NCBI GenBank assembly: GCA_035295665.1
Contig: DATGIQ010000560.1
Location: 1 to 20,370, forward strand
DNA from: DATGIQ01 sp035295665
Lineage (GTDB): Bacteria; Planctomycetota; Planctomycetia; Gemmatales; Gemmataceae
Direction: 5' to 3'
Length of the DNA: 20,370 nucleotides
Both the position numbers and the translations under genes were made by a program. The notes under the pieces were generated by a model. That model saw only the letters and a list, made by a program, of their open reading frames with translations. It made no database searches and had not been told where the DNA came from. This document shows, in pieces, positions 7,618-14,804 of the stretch (positions are counted from its first letter, which is position 1; each line of letters starts with the position of its first letter).

Positions 7618-7932
7618 ATGAATGCGAACAGTAGTGTGGATTTTGAACACTTACCCCGCGGCGTGCCGATGGACGAGACCGATGTTAGCCTGCGCGCCTA
7701 CTTGGCCAGCCTGGACGAGGAACATTTGGCGGAGTACGATCCGGGCTGGAGCGATGAGCGGGTGCAGGAATGGGACGGGAACTTTCGTTCGGATGGCGCC
7801 TTAATGCTCGTTTGCTGCGAGCGGGATGTGGATATTCACGAATTTCGCCAAGTGCTGGAAGAGCATCTGGAGTACCGCCGTCAATCCAGGGCTCCGGCAG
7901 GCCAAATGGAAAGAGACGCCGGTGGGAGTTGA
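7618..7932 (+). CDS. Small acidic protein of unknown function in the cytochrome operon
   Basis: I do not recognise this 104-residue protein. It starts 16 nt after the cytochrome stop, with GAAGGCGAGG upstream of ATG 7618, so it should be translated as the third gene of the operon. It is acidic (DETDVSLRAYLASLDEEHLAEYDPGW) and predicted to be soluble, with no signal peptide and no membrane segment. It has two adjacent cysteines (VCCERDVDIHEF) and a helical end (FRQVLEEHLEYRRQ). The final residues DAGGS are encoded on the strand opposite a tRNA-Cys gene, so the last five codons and the stop overlap it. It could be a cytoplasmic accessory factor, for example a chaperone for the Tat substrate, but that is only a guess from position. 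Confidence 0.65.
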   Translation: MNANSSVDFEHLPRGVPMDETDVSLRAYLASLDEEHLAEYDPGWSDERVQEWDGNFRSDGALMLVCCERDVDIHEFRQVLEEHLEYRRQSRAPAGQMERDAGGS

Positions 7933-7984
7933 ACCCACTTGAACCGGGTTGCAGCCGGTGGCCTTGCCGTCTGGCTCCAGCGTC
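7914..7984 (-). tRNA. tRNA-Cys (anticodon GCA)
   Basis: The minus strand folds as a complete 71-nt cloverleaf without encoded CCA. The acceptor stem is GACGCTG with CGGCGTC (one G-U) and the discriminator base is U, as expected for tRNA-Cys. The D arm is GCC/GGC with a GG in the loop. The anticodon arm is ACCGG-CTGCAAC-CCGGT with anticodon GCA, the variable loop has 4 nt, and the T arm is GTGGG-TTCAACT-CCCAC. Position 8 is G instead of the nearly universal U, which is unusual. It lies 66 nt after the GT2 glycosyltransferase gene and could be transcribed with it. Its 3' end overlaps the end of the small protein gene on the plus strand by 19 nt. Confidence 0.88.
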
Positions 7985-8050
7985 TTGGGTCCGTGGGCCA
8001 TGCAGTGGTTAGACACGGAATGCCGCAACGGGTTCGCTCCGAGTCAGGGT

Positions 8051-8806
8051 TCAAGGCGGTGGGGGCGGCTGCTCCGGCAATACAGGGGGGCCGAAATCCG
8101 GGTAGAAAAAGACTCGGCGAGCATCCCGCCGCCAGGAAACGGGAAGGGACGGCTTGGCGCCGCGGCCATTGTTTGGCTCGTAGCGCACCGGAACTTCGGT
8201 CATGATGCATCCGAGAAAGTTGGCCTTGGCCAGGATCTCTGCATGGACGAAGGGACCATTTGACTGGATCGGAATGCGAGCAAATATCGAGCGACGGAAG
8301 AGCTTGAACGGACAATCCACATCGCTTAGCCGTAATCCAAACAGAAGCCGTAACAAGCCGCGGTAAGCGAATCGGCCTCCCATGTGCCGAAGGCGGCTCA
8401 CCTGCCCGACACGGAAACCGGACACCACATCGACCTTGTCGATGACCTCCAAGAACCGTGCCAGGTCCTCTGCCTGGTAAGTGCTGCTGCATTCCGCGTA
8501 GCACAGCAGCGGGTGCTGAGCCGCGGCGAGCCCCGTGCGGATGGCCGCACCGATGCCTTGCCCGGGGGGATGAGGCAATTGACGGAAACGCGGATATTTG
8601 CTTTCCAACAGCGGGGCGGCCTCGACCGTGCCGTCGCTGCTGCCTGCACCGACCATCAGAATTTCATAATCGCGTCGGAGAGTCCCCAAATAGTCGTTCC
8701 ATTCACCGACCGTCTTTTCCAGGTCGGCGGCTGCCACGTGATCGGCCGGCAGTATCACACTCAGTGGGGCCTGCGCGATCGGCGATCGTTCGAAGAGGTC
8801 GGACAT
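8051..8806 (-). CDS. GT2-family glycosyltransferase with degenerate metal-binding motif
   Basis: This 251-residue protein has the fold of DPM1/dolichyl-phosphate-type GT2 enzymes, which move a sugar from a nucleotide donor to a lipid or glycan. It shows LSVILPA (15-21), GSSDGT (55-60) in place of the usual DDGSxDGT, and the acceptor-side segment DVDCPFKLFRRSIF (162-175) typical of the subfamily. The metal-binding stretch, usually TDSDxQY or DADLQ, reads YAECSSTYQ (103-111) and lacks both aspartates. It has no membrane segment and ends in a proline-rich tail. ATG 8806 is the only sensible start, giving a 46-nt overlap with the GT39 gene upstream, so the two should be translationally coupled. 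It may make a polyprenyl-phosphate sugar for the GT39 enzyme, if it is still active. Confidence 0.85.
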   Translation of the reverse strand: MSDLFERSPIAQAPLSVILPADHVAAADLEKTVGEWNDYLGTLRRDYEILMVGAGSSDGTVEAAPLLESKYPRFRQLPHPPGQGIGAAIRTGLAAAQHPLLCYAECSSTYQAEDLARFLEVIDKVDVVSGFRVGQVSRLRHMGGRFAYRGLLRLLFGLRLSDVDCPFKLFRRSIFARIPIQSNGPFVHAEILAKANFLGCIMTEVPVRYEPNNGRGAKPSLPVSWRRDARRVFFYPDFGPPVLPEQPPPPP

Positions 8807-10437
8807 GGATGAGCTTTCTGAGTACCGAATCCAGGGTATGAATCGCTGCCCTCCGAGGCGGAAAGCGGCCCAGCACCGGGGCGTGTGCGGAGCAGAACGA
8901 GTGGGTGGGCGTGTCCCCCTTGTGCCAGGTCACTGCTTCGGAGCACTTCTTCGAGCTGGCCCAGCTTTAAGTACCGTTGCCACTCGGCGGCGTTCTCGGG
9001 CGGCATAACCACATAATATGTTCCCGGACGGGAAGACCAAATATCCAGATTCTCCCATTCGAGGATCGTGTCCACGGGCGGCCCAACGTGAAACGCCAAA
9101 GCATGGGCCTCCGCCCGGAAAAACAGGATCAATTGCGGTGCCGGTGCGCGGCGGCGAATCTCCTCGGCGAACCGGCGGAATTCATGGCTCGTTTCCTCTC
9201 CCGGCAGCACATAGCCCAGATAGACCCACCATCCAAGCGTGCACGCGGCCAGGATCGAGGCAAAGCCGGCGACAAGACGGCCACGGACCTGTACCGATCG
9301 ATAGTAGCGCTCGGCCACGCAGCCGAGGAACCAGGCAGCTCCGGGATAAGCCGGGAGCAAGTAGTCCGCGCGCTTGAACCGGAAGCACGAGAGGAGAACA
9401 ACCATTACGGCCAGCCAGGCCAGACCAAAGCGTGCCTCGGGATCCTCCTGCCACCACCGGCGACGGATGACCAGCCAGACCCCGATGGGCAGCACCAGAC
9501 TCCACGGTAGGAAATCAAAGGCCAACCGCGGGCCATAGAACCACCACGGATGAGCCGCGAGCGTTCCCCCTCCGAAGCCGCGCTCGAAATTGTGCTTCCA
9601 GAAGAAAACCCGAACGAGATTTCCTCGGGTCGCGAGGTCGGCCCAAATATACCAGGGCAGGTCCAGGGCCAAAACGAGCGGTATCCCCCACCACAGACCG
9701 AGCTCGTCGGTTAAGCGGACCCAGCGTCGTCCTTCTCCAAGCCGGGGCAGCTCCCCTTCGAGCCAGAGTGAGGTCGCCGCAACGCCAGCCGGCAGTAGGA
9801 TTCCGATCGGTCCTTTCAGCAATACCGCCGCTGCGATCGCGACGTAAGCAACCAGCAGCCATGCCCAGGCCCATCGCGATCGCAGCTGCCGGCGGAACTG
9901 GTGGCCGAGATAGAAGCCAACCAAGGCCACGGCTACGGCAAAGGTCAGCGGCATATCGATGCGGCCGGTGCGCGCCAGCCAGGTGTAGTGGATGGCGGTG
10001 GCGAGCATGGCTGCCGCAACGGTCCCGGCCAGCCGCCGGTGCTGGTGGATTCCGAGCCCGAAGAGCAGCAACACGCAGCCAAGAGCCGCTCCCGCTGCTG
10101 GCAACCGGACCGAGAAGGCATCGACTTGCCCGTTACCGAGGGCAGCGAGGCCGGCGACCAGCCAGTAGTAGAGGGGCGGCTTCTGAAGCTCAACCTTTCC
10201 GTCAAACAATCCTGGCAGGCCCCATCGATGCTCACGCAAGATGGTCTGGGCATCTTGAGCCGCCCGGCCTTCGTGGCTGCTCCACAAATCGCGGTCCGCC
10301 AGACGATAAAAGAAGAGGAAGCCGCACAGGACGATGAGAAAAATTACAGAAAACAGCGGGTGGAAGATCGTGGCCCGCATTCGAGGGGCGGGGGTCGGTG
10401 GGCGGTCATTGCTGAGCTTCTCTACTTTCCCCTCCAT
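8761..10437 (-). CDS. GT39-family (ArnT/PMT-like) integral membrane glycosyltransferase
   Basis: This 558-residue polytopic membrane protein resembles ArnT and other GT39 enzymes, which transfer sugar from a polyprenyl-phosphate donor to lipid A, other lipids or proteins on the outer face of the inner membrane. After a short cytoplasmic start, the first membrane helix (about 27-44) is followed by a loop with HEGRAAQ (55-61), where relatives have the catalytic acid, then QKPPLYYWL (85-93), RTGRIDMPL and, later, FRFKRADYLLPAYPG. About ten hydrophobic segments follow before a soluble periplasmic C-terminal domain. GAGGAAGAAG lies just before ATG 10437, supporting the start. It begins 59 nt after the ABC exporter gene and overlaps the GT2 gene at its end. 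The final 30 residues, encoded in the overlap, are rich in Ser, Arg and Pro and are probably not conserved. Confidence 0.9.
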   Translation of the reverse strand: MEGKVEKLSNDRPPTPAPRMRATIFHPLFSVIFLIVLCGFLFFYRLADRDLWSSHEGRAAQDAQTILREHRWGLPGLFDGKVELQKPPLYYWLVAGLAALGNGQVDAFSVRLPAAGAALGCVLLLFGLGIHQHRRLAGTVAAAMLATAIHYTWLARTGRIDMPLTFAVAVALVGFYLGHQFRRQLRSRWAWAWLLVAYVAIAAAVLLKGPIGILLPAGVAATSLWLEGELPRLGEGRRWVRLTDELGLWWGIPLVLALDLPWYIWADLATRGNLVRVFFWKHNFERGFGGGTLAAHPWWFYGPRLAFDFLPWSLVLPIGVWLVIRRRWWQEDPEARFGLAWLAVMVVLLSCFRFKRADYLLPAYPGAAWFLGCVAERYYRSVQVRGRLVAGFASILAACTLGWWVYLGYVLPGEETSHEFRRFAEEIRRRAPAPQLILFFRAEAHALAFHVGPPVDTILEWENLDIWSSRPGTYYVVMPPENAAEWQRYLKLGQLEEVLRSSDLAQGGHAHPLVLLRTRPGAGPLSASEGSDSYPGFGTQKAHPCPTSSNDRRSRRPH

Positions 10438-10496
10438 CTTCTTCCTCAGTCAGGAGCCGTGCAAACGAAAACGGATGGCATGAACGGGATTCTCTA

Positions 10497-12518
10497 TCAC
10501 GCACAAAGCCGCTGGAATTGAGCCTGGTGCAGGCGTTGGTATTCGGGACAACTCGAAAGAAGCTCCTGATGCGTGCCCACGGCGGCGATTCGGCCGTTCT
10601 CTACCATCACAATCCGGTTGGCAATCTCCAGAGTATTCAGGCGGTGGGTGATGACGAAAGTGGTACGATTCTGCATGAAGTCCCGAAGCGTTTTGTGAAT
10701 CAACGCTTCGCTTTCGACGTCCGATTGGCTCGTGAATTCGTCCAGAATCAGGATGCGCGGGTCGCGCAAAATCGCCCGGGCCAAAGCGAGACGCTGTTTC
10801 TGGCCGCCGGAAAGTTTGGACCCTGCTTCGCCGATGCGCGTCCGGTAGCCGTGGGGCAATTCGCGGATGAAATCATGGGCGAAAGCCCGTTCCGCGGCCG
10901 CTTCGATATCCGCCTGCCCTGCCCGGCGGTTGCCGTAGGCAATGTTGTTGTAGATCGTGTCATCGAAGAGGGTCGTTTCCTGGCTCACCAGACCAATTTG
11001 CTGGCGGAGGCTACGCAGGTTCACGGTGCGAATATCGTGTCCATCCACAAGAATGAAGCCATGATCCGGATCGTAGAAACGGGGAATGAGACCCACCAGG
11101 GTAGTTTTGCCGCAGCCGTTCTTTCCCACGAGAGCGATCGTTTCCCCGTGGCGAACGTCCAAGTGGACATTGGTGAGGATGGGCCTTCCCTGTTCGTAAG
11201 AAAAGCAGACATCGCGGAACTCGATGGAGGACGCATGGGGGGGCAACCGTGGCGAGTTGGAATTGCCCCGGACCCGCGGTTGCCGATCCATGAAGGCGAA
11301 GATGCGGTCCGCGGCGGCCGCTCCGGACTGAATTCGAGTATAGACGCTGGAAAGCTTCCGCACCGGGTCGGCGATGGAGGCCAACAAGACAAATAGGTTA
11401 AAAAGCGACTCATGGGTCATGTTCCGGCTGGTGAGCGGTATCCCGAATACATTGGTCGCATTCCGCAGCACGAGATACGCTCCCGCCAGAAGTCCGCCGG
11501 CAATCGCCGCCAGGCCAAGGAACTCGATGATTGGATCGGTGAGCGCGTCGAGGTTCACCATCCACATGGCCTTGTGATAGTAGTCCTTGGTCGCGGAGCA
11601 GAAGCGACGCCGCTCATAAGGCTCCATCGTGAACGCTTTGACGACTCGAATCCCTTGAAAGCTTTCTTGTAGGATCTTGTAGATGCTGGACATTCGCTCC
11701 AAGAGACGGCGGGTCGCCCGCTTCATGAGGCGGCCAATCTTCATGAGAATGAACGCGGCCACCGGCACGAGGACCAGGAACATGAGGGTAAGCTGCCAGC
11801 TGAACCAACAGGCGAGTAACACGCAGACAATGGCTTTGAGCGGCTCGGCAACAACCTTACCGAAGAGAGTCTTGAGACCGTTGCCGAGAGTCTCCATGTC
11901 GTTCGTGAAACGGGCCATCAACTCGCCCGTTCCCTCTTCGCTGAAGTTATTGACATCGAGGTGTATGACGTTGCGGTACAAGCGATTTCGTAAATCGAAG
12001 AGCGACAAGTTGACGACGCTGCCGACCAGCGATTCTTGCCAAAACTCAAAAATGCCCCGGATCAGCACGCCGAACACAACCAAGCTCATCACCCAAACAA
12101 GGGTCTCAAACGGGTCTTCCGGAAGAAACCGGACGCACCGCCATTTGATCAACTGGTACACGTAGGATTCAAAACTGGCGGAGCGGAGATCGCTCTCCAG
12201 CTTGTGCATGCGCAGCGTGACATCCCGAAGCCATTTGTTTCGCATCGGGGTTTCCGGCTGGTTATTCAGTGCGTCGAATTCTTGGTTGACGTCACGAAGT
12301 TCCGAATTGATGAGCGCAATGTTGTTCTGCGTCTCCGAAAGACAATCGTCCAGCCACGCTTGGAGGTTGCGCTTGCTATCGAGGATCTTCAGAACGGGCG
12401 AGACGGCCGTGAAAGTCATGCCCCACAGGATCGCGGCCACGAGTGCGCAGGCGAGCGAGAGCATCAGTCGGCCACGGTAGGGCCAGGCACAGCGCAGTCC
12501 TCGAAGGAAGTTCTTCAT
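10497..12518 (-). CDS. MsbA-like ABC exporter (fused membrane and ATPase domains)
   Basis: This 673-residue half-transporter should work as a homodimer, exporting a lipid or glycolipid across the inner membrane. The membrane domain spans about 15-400 and the ATPase domain about 430-673. ATPase marks are GKNGCGKTT (465-473, Walker A), Q-loop VSQET, LSGGQKQR (569-576, signature), ILILDEFTS (589-597, Walker B with catalytic Glu) and ITHR (H-loop, H625). Unusually, about 95 residues lie between the first and second membrane helices (about 45-137), charged and coiled-coil-like (SETQNNIALINSELRDVNQE). ATG 12518 was chosen; a TTG at 12608 would add 30 residues without family similarity. No clear Shine-Dalgarno sequence precedes it. 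It is the first gene of the run leading to GT39 and GT2, which points to envelope glycolipid transport. Confidence 0.92.
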   Translation of the reverse strand: MKNFLRGLRCAWPYRGRLMLSLACALVAAILWGMTFTAVSPVLKILDSKRNLQAWLDDCLSETQNNIALINSELRDVNQEFDALNNQPETPMRNKWLRDVTLRMHKLESDLRSASFESYVYQLIKWRCVRFLPEDPFETLVWVMSLVVFGVLIRGIFEFWQESLVGSVVNLSLFDLRNRLYRNVIHLDVNNFSEEGTGELMARFTNDMETLGNGLKTLFGKVVAEPLKAIVCVLLACWFSWQLTLMFLVLVPVAAFILMKIGRLMKRATRRLLERMSSIYKILQESFQGIRVVKAFTMEPYERRRFCSATKDYYHKAMWMVNLDALTDPIIEFLGLAAIAGGLLAGAYLVLRNATNVFGIPLTSRNMTHESLFNLFVLLASIADPVRKLSSVYTRIQSGAAAADRIFAFMDRQPRVRGNSNSPRLPPHASSIEFRDVCFSYEQGRPILTNVHLDVRHGETIALVGKNGCGKTTLVGLIPRFYDPDHGFILVDGHDIRTVNLRSLRQQIGLVSQETTLFDDTIYNNIAYGNRRAGQADIEAAAERAFAHDFIRELPHGYRTRIGEAGSKLSGGQKQRLALARAILRDPRILILDEFTSQSDVESEALIHKTLRDFMQNRTTFVITHRLNTLEIANRIVMVENGRIAAVGTHQELLSSCPEYQRLHQAQFQRLCA

Positions 12519-12827
12519 GCGGCGAGCCGGTTTGGGGCTAGGGTACAACCAAGAAAGGTGTGGATCGCGTGGCCGGAAGTTTGTAGCAGATTTCACAAAC
12601 GTGAACAAGACGCCTTCTCAGACGTGCCGCCCAGGAAAATGGCGCAAATTCGCAGAGATCCTTTGCGTTTTCTGAGCAAATTTGGCATCCTAATCAGATA
12701 GGGCAAACTGTTTGCTAGGAAAGTACTCGGCTGCTCCACGGAAGGAGGAATCGAATCGCCCAACGCCGTTCGCCAAACTGAATGCTCGCACAGAGCCGAC
12801 GCCCAAGTATCGAGTATCCGATCGGTC
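12519..12827. other. Divergent intergenic region, likely back-to-back promoters
   Basis: These 309 bases separate two divergent genes, so promoters for both should be here. On the minus strand TTGTTC (12603-12608 in plus coordinates) and TACAAA (12580-12585) are 17 bp apart, a weak match to sigma-70 elements. A 13-bp palindrome GCAAACTGTTTGC is at 12703-12715. I found no strong promoter for the plus-strand gene and no ORF I would call. Confidence 0.4.
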
Positions 12828-14105
12828 ATGGACCGTGAACTGATCCAAAGTTGGTTGCAGCTGCCGCCAGGGAACTGGCCTCCTGATCACTATACCTTGC
12901 TGGGTCTGAAACCGGGTGAGGGGGATGCCGTACGAATTGAGCAGCAGGTCCACGAACGGATGCAGCGGCTGCGCAGTTACCAGCTGACACACCCGGAGCT
13001 GGCGAGCCAAGCCATGAACACTATCGCCCAGGCTCTGGTTTGTCTGACCGATCCCAATGCCAAGTCGGCCTACGACCGACAGCTCTTTGGCAAGCACGCA
13101 GTCGAGGAGCAACCAGCTCCGCCGGCCGTAACCGTGGCGGCCAATGAGCCGGCTCCTGCCTCGGTCTCCACCGTGTCTCCTGTGGGATCAAAGGGCGCTC
13201 CGCCGACGCCGGAAGAGCTAAAGGTTTTCGATTGGCAAACGGAACCGCCGCCACCGCGCGGCTTGCAACCGTTTACCTTGCCCCCTTCCCTGGAAATCAT
13301 GAGCAAGGAGACGGTTTCGAATCTCATCCTCCCAATTCCGGGCCCTGGGGATACGTTCCCGGAAGTGCCACCGGTTCCGCCCTTGGAGTCCGAAGCGCCA
13401 TCGGCCGAGGAGGAATTACGCGGCCGATTTTCGCGACTCAAACTGAGAAGCAAGGGGGCGTTATACTTTGAGATTGCTCGAACTCGGCAATTGCTTTGGG
13501 CCTGGGAACAGACCGGCGCCTATCTGAGCCGTCCGACGCGTCTGGTAAGCCGTCCTGCGGAGGCAACCGATCTTATTCACCACATGGGAGTGATTCGCGA
13601 ATTGCTCCCGTCCATGACACCGCTCATGGGTGAAGCGGGGCAACCGGGCTATTTGGTGCTGGCCCTGGCCCGGCAGCAGATGATTGTCCCCACTCTCCAA
13701 ACGCTCCTTCCCAGTCAACGGGAAGCCCTGGCTCGGGATTGGCAGGCGGGCCATTCCTTGCTCCGGAAAATCCGGCTCTTTCTGCGTCAGCAACTGCACG
13801 TGGTCCGCCGCAAAAGGGGCTGGAGGCACGGCCTACGGCTGCTGGGCGCCACGATTCGCGATCATCCCGGGGTGGTGTTGTTTCTGGGGGCAATCATCGC
13901 GGTCAACATTGCCTGGAGTAAGATCCAATATCTTTGGCCACAGCAAATGATTTGCCTGCTTGCGGTGGCGGCCATCTGGCTCGCCTGGTGGCATTACTCG
14001 CTGCAGCCGCTACGGATGCATTCAGTGTCCCTCCCGGAAAAGAAGTTACGCTCTGACCGCAAGGTTGCCGGCCGCCGTCGTCAGCCGGACTCCTCGCGGG
14101 TTTAA
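12828..14105 (+). CDS. Degenerate J-domain-like membrane protein of unknown function
   Basis: This 425-residue protein starts with a domain resembling a DnaJ J-domain (about 20-88: HYTLLGLKPGEGDAVRIEQQ and DPNAKSAYDRQLFG), but the HPD tripeptide that stimulates DnaK is missing. This type of N-terminal module is common in Planctomycetota proteins and may only mediate protein contacts. A proline-rich low-complexity linker (about 95-195) follows, then a helical region with many Leu, Gln and Arg (about 200-335). Two hydrophobic helices (about 346-363 and 373-390) and a basic tail (KKLRSDRKVAGRRRQ) close the protein. With no signal sequence, the J-like end probably faces the cytoplasm and the tail stays inside. 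ATG 12828 has no clear ribosome binding site. It is divergent from the ABC exporter. Function unknown. Confidence 0.75.
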   Translation: MDRELIQSWLQLPPGNWPPDHYTLLGLKPGEGDAVRIEQQVHERMQRLRSYQLTHPELASQAMNTIAQALVCLTDPNAKSAYDRQLFGKHAVEEQPAPPAVTVAANEPAPASVSTVSPVGSKGAPPTPEELKVFDWQTEPPPPRGLQPFTLPPSLEIMSKETVSNLILPIPGPGDTFPEVPPVPPLESEAPSAEEELRGRFSRLKLRSKGALYFEIARTRQLLWAWEQTGAYLSRPTRLVSRPAEATDLIHHMGVIRELLPSMTPLMGEAGQPGYLVLALARQQMIVPTLQTLLPSQREALARDWQAGHSLLRKIRLFLRQQLHVVRRKRGWRHGLRLLGATIRDHPGVVLFLGAIIAVNIAWSKIQYLWPQQMICLLAVAAIWLAWWHYSLQPLRMHSVSLPEKKLRSDRKVAGRRRQPDSSRV

Positions 14106-14174
14106 GAAATATCGATCCATCCCATACGGGCCGGTATATTTTGCCGATCTTGCGCATTTCCCATCTCTTTATCA

Positions 14175-14202
14175 TTGACAGTCTTGTGTCAGCGATTATA
14201 TG
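14175..14202 (+). promoter_or_regulatory. Candidate promoter of the MarR-family gene
   Basis: A perfect TTGACA is at 14175-14180 and TATATG, a weaker -10, at 14197-14202 with a 16-bp spacer. A perfect TATAAT at 14213-14218 is also present but too far from this -35 element. Either start would give an untranslated leader of about 85-105 nt to ATG 14313. The -10 elements lie inside the 26-bp palindrome, so a protein bound there would block RNA polymerase. Confidence 0.5.
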
Positions 14203-14219
14203 CTGGCTAGCATATAATC
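14194..14219. promoter_or_regulatory. 26-bp perfect inverted repeat, likely MarR-type operator
   Basis: GATTATATGCT (14194-14204) and AGCATATAATC (14209-14219) are perfect reverse complements separated by GGCT. The arms are AT-rich in an otherwise GC-rich window, and the site overlaps the possible -10 elements of the MarR-family gene that follows. MarR regulators are known to bind palindromes of about this length and often repress their own gene. I infer autoregulation. Confidence 0.6.
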
Positions 14220-14312
14220 CGAGCTTGCGAACTTTTGCGCAGCTATACTGGAAACGTACCAGCTTGGCGGTGTGGCCCGACCGCCCGAGGGAAAGCGAGG
14301 GAAAGTGTGCAA

Positions 14313-14774
14313 ATGGTGGCCCCCGGCTCGATCGTTCGGCTCGAAGAAACGGCACGGGATTTGTTTGAGGTCGTCACGCAGCTCGGTCTGACTGCATTGC
14401 GTGGCCGCCGCCGCTCCGGGGACTTGAAGGAAGTCGAGTTCCTCACCCTGGCCATTCTGCAGGAACGCGGCACGATGATTGTCGGAGACATCCAGCGGCT
14501 GCTGGGCGTCTTGCCGGCACAAATGTCCCGCATCATTCGCTCCCTCGAAAACCGGCCGCAGCCCCTTATCTCCTGCCAAATCAATGCCCGCGACAAACGC
14601 AAGGTCGATGTTTGTCTCACCCCAGTGGGCGAAAAGGCACTTGCCCAGTATCAGGCCCTACGCACCGATCGCCTCGTGGAATTGCTCCGCGACCTGCCTG
14701 AACAGGAGCAAGAGGACCTGAATCGATTGGTGGATAAACTGCACGGACTTCTAGAACGCACCGTCGGAACCTGA
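14313..14774 (+). CDS. MarR-family transcriptional regulator
   Basis: This 153-residue protein has the length and layout of MarR regulators, winged-helix dimers that usually repress transcription and release DNA when a small ligand or oxidant is sensed. A dimer helix (about 7-30) is followed by helix-turn-helix residues: EVEFLTLAILQERGTM (40-55), MIVGDIQRLLGV (55-66), then the recognition helix PAQMSRIIRSLENR (68-81). The wing contains INARDKRKVDVCLTPVGEKAL (90-110). The C-terminal helix is rich in Leu and Glu. One cysteine lies at the wing edge (C88) and one in the wing (C101), possible redox sensors. ATG 14313 follows GCGAGGG at a reasonable distance; an upstream TTG at 14235 is unlikely. 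Its end is 30 nt from the converging DapA-like gene. Targets beyond its own operator are unknown. Confidence 0.85.
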   Translation: MVAPGSIVRLEETARDLFEVVTQLGLTALRGRRRSGDLKEVEFLTLAILQERGTMIVGDIQRLLGVLPAQMSRIIRSLENRPQPLISCQINARDKRKVDVCLTPVGEKALAQYQALRTDRLVELLRDLPEQEQEDLNRLVDKLHGLLERTVGT

Positions 14775-14804
14775 GTCGGGTCTTCCCTTCCAGCCTGGAC
14801 CGTC

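Noticed and set aside
7985..8050. Second tRNA next to tRNA-Cys (segments resembling GTGGTTAG and GGGTTCGCTCC)
   Set aside because: No acceptor stem closes around these pieces on either strand, and no 7-nt anticodon loop with a proper stem is found.
12519..12608. Thirty-residue N-terminal extension of the ABC exporter from a TTG start
   Set aside because: No Shine-Dalgarno sequence, no family similarity, and ATG 12518 gives a normal exporter start.
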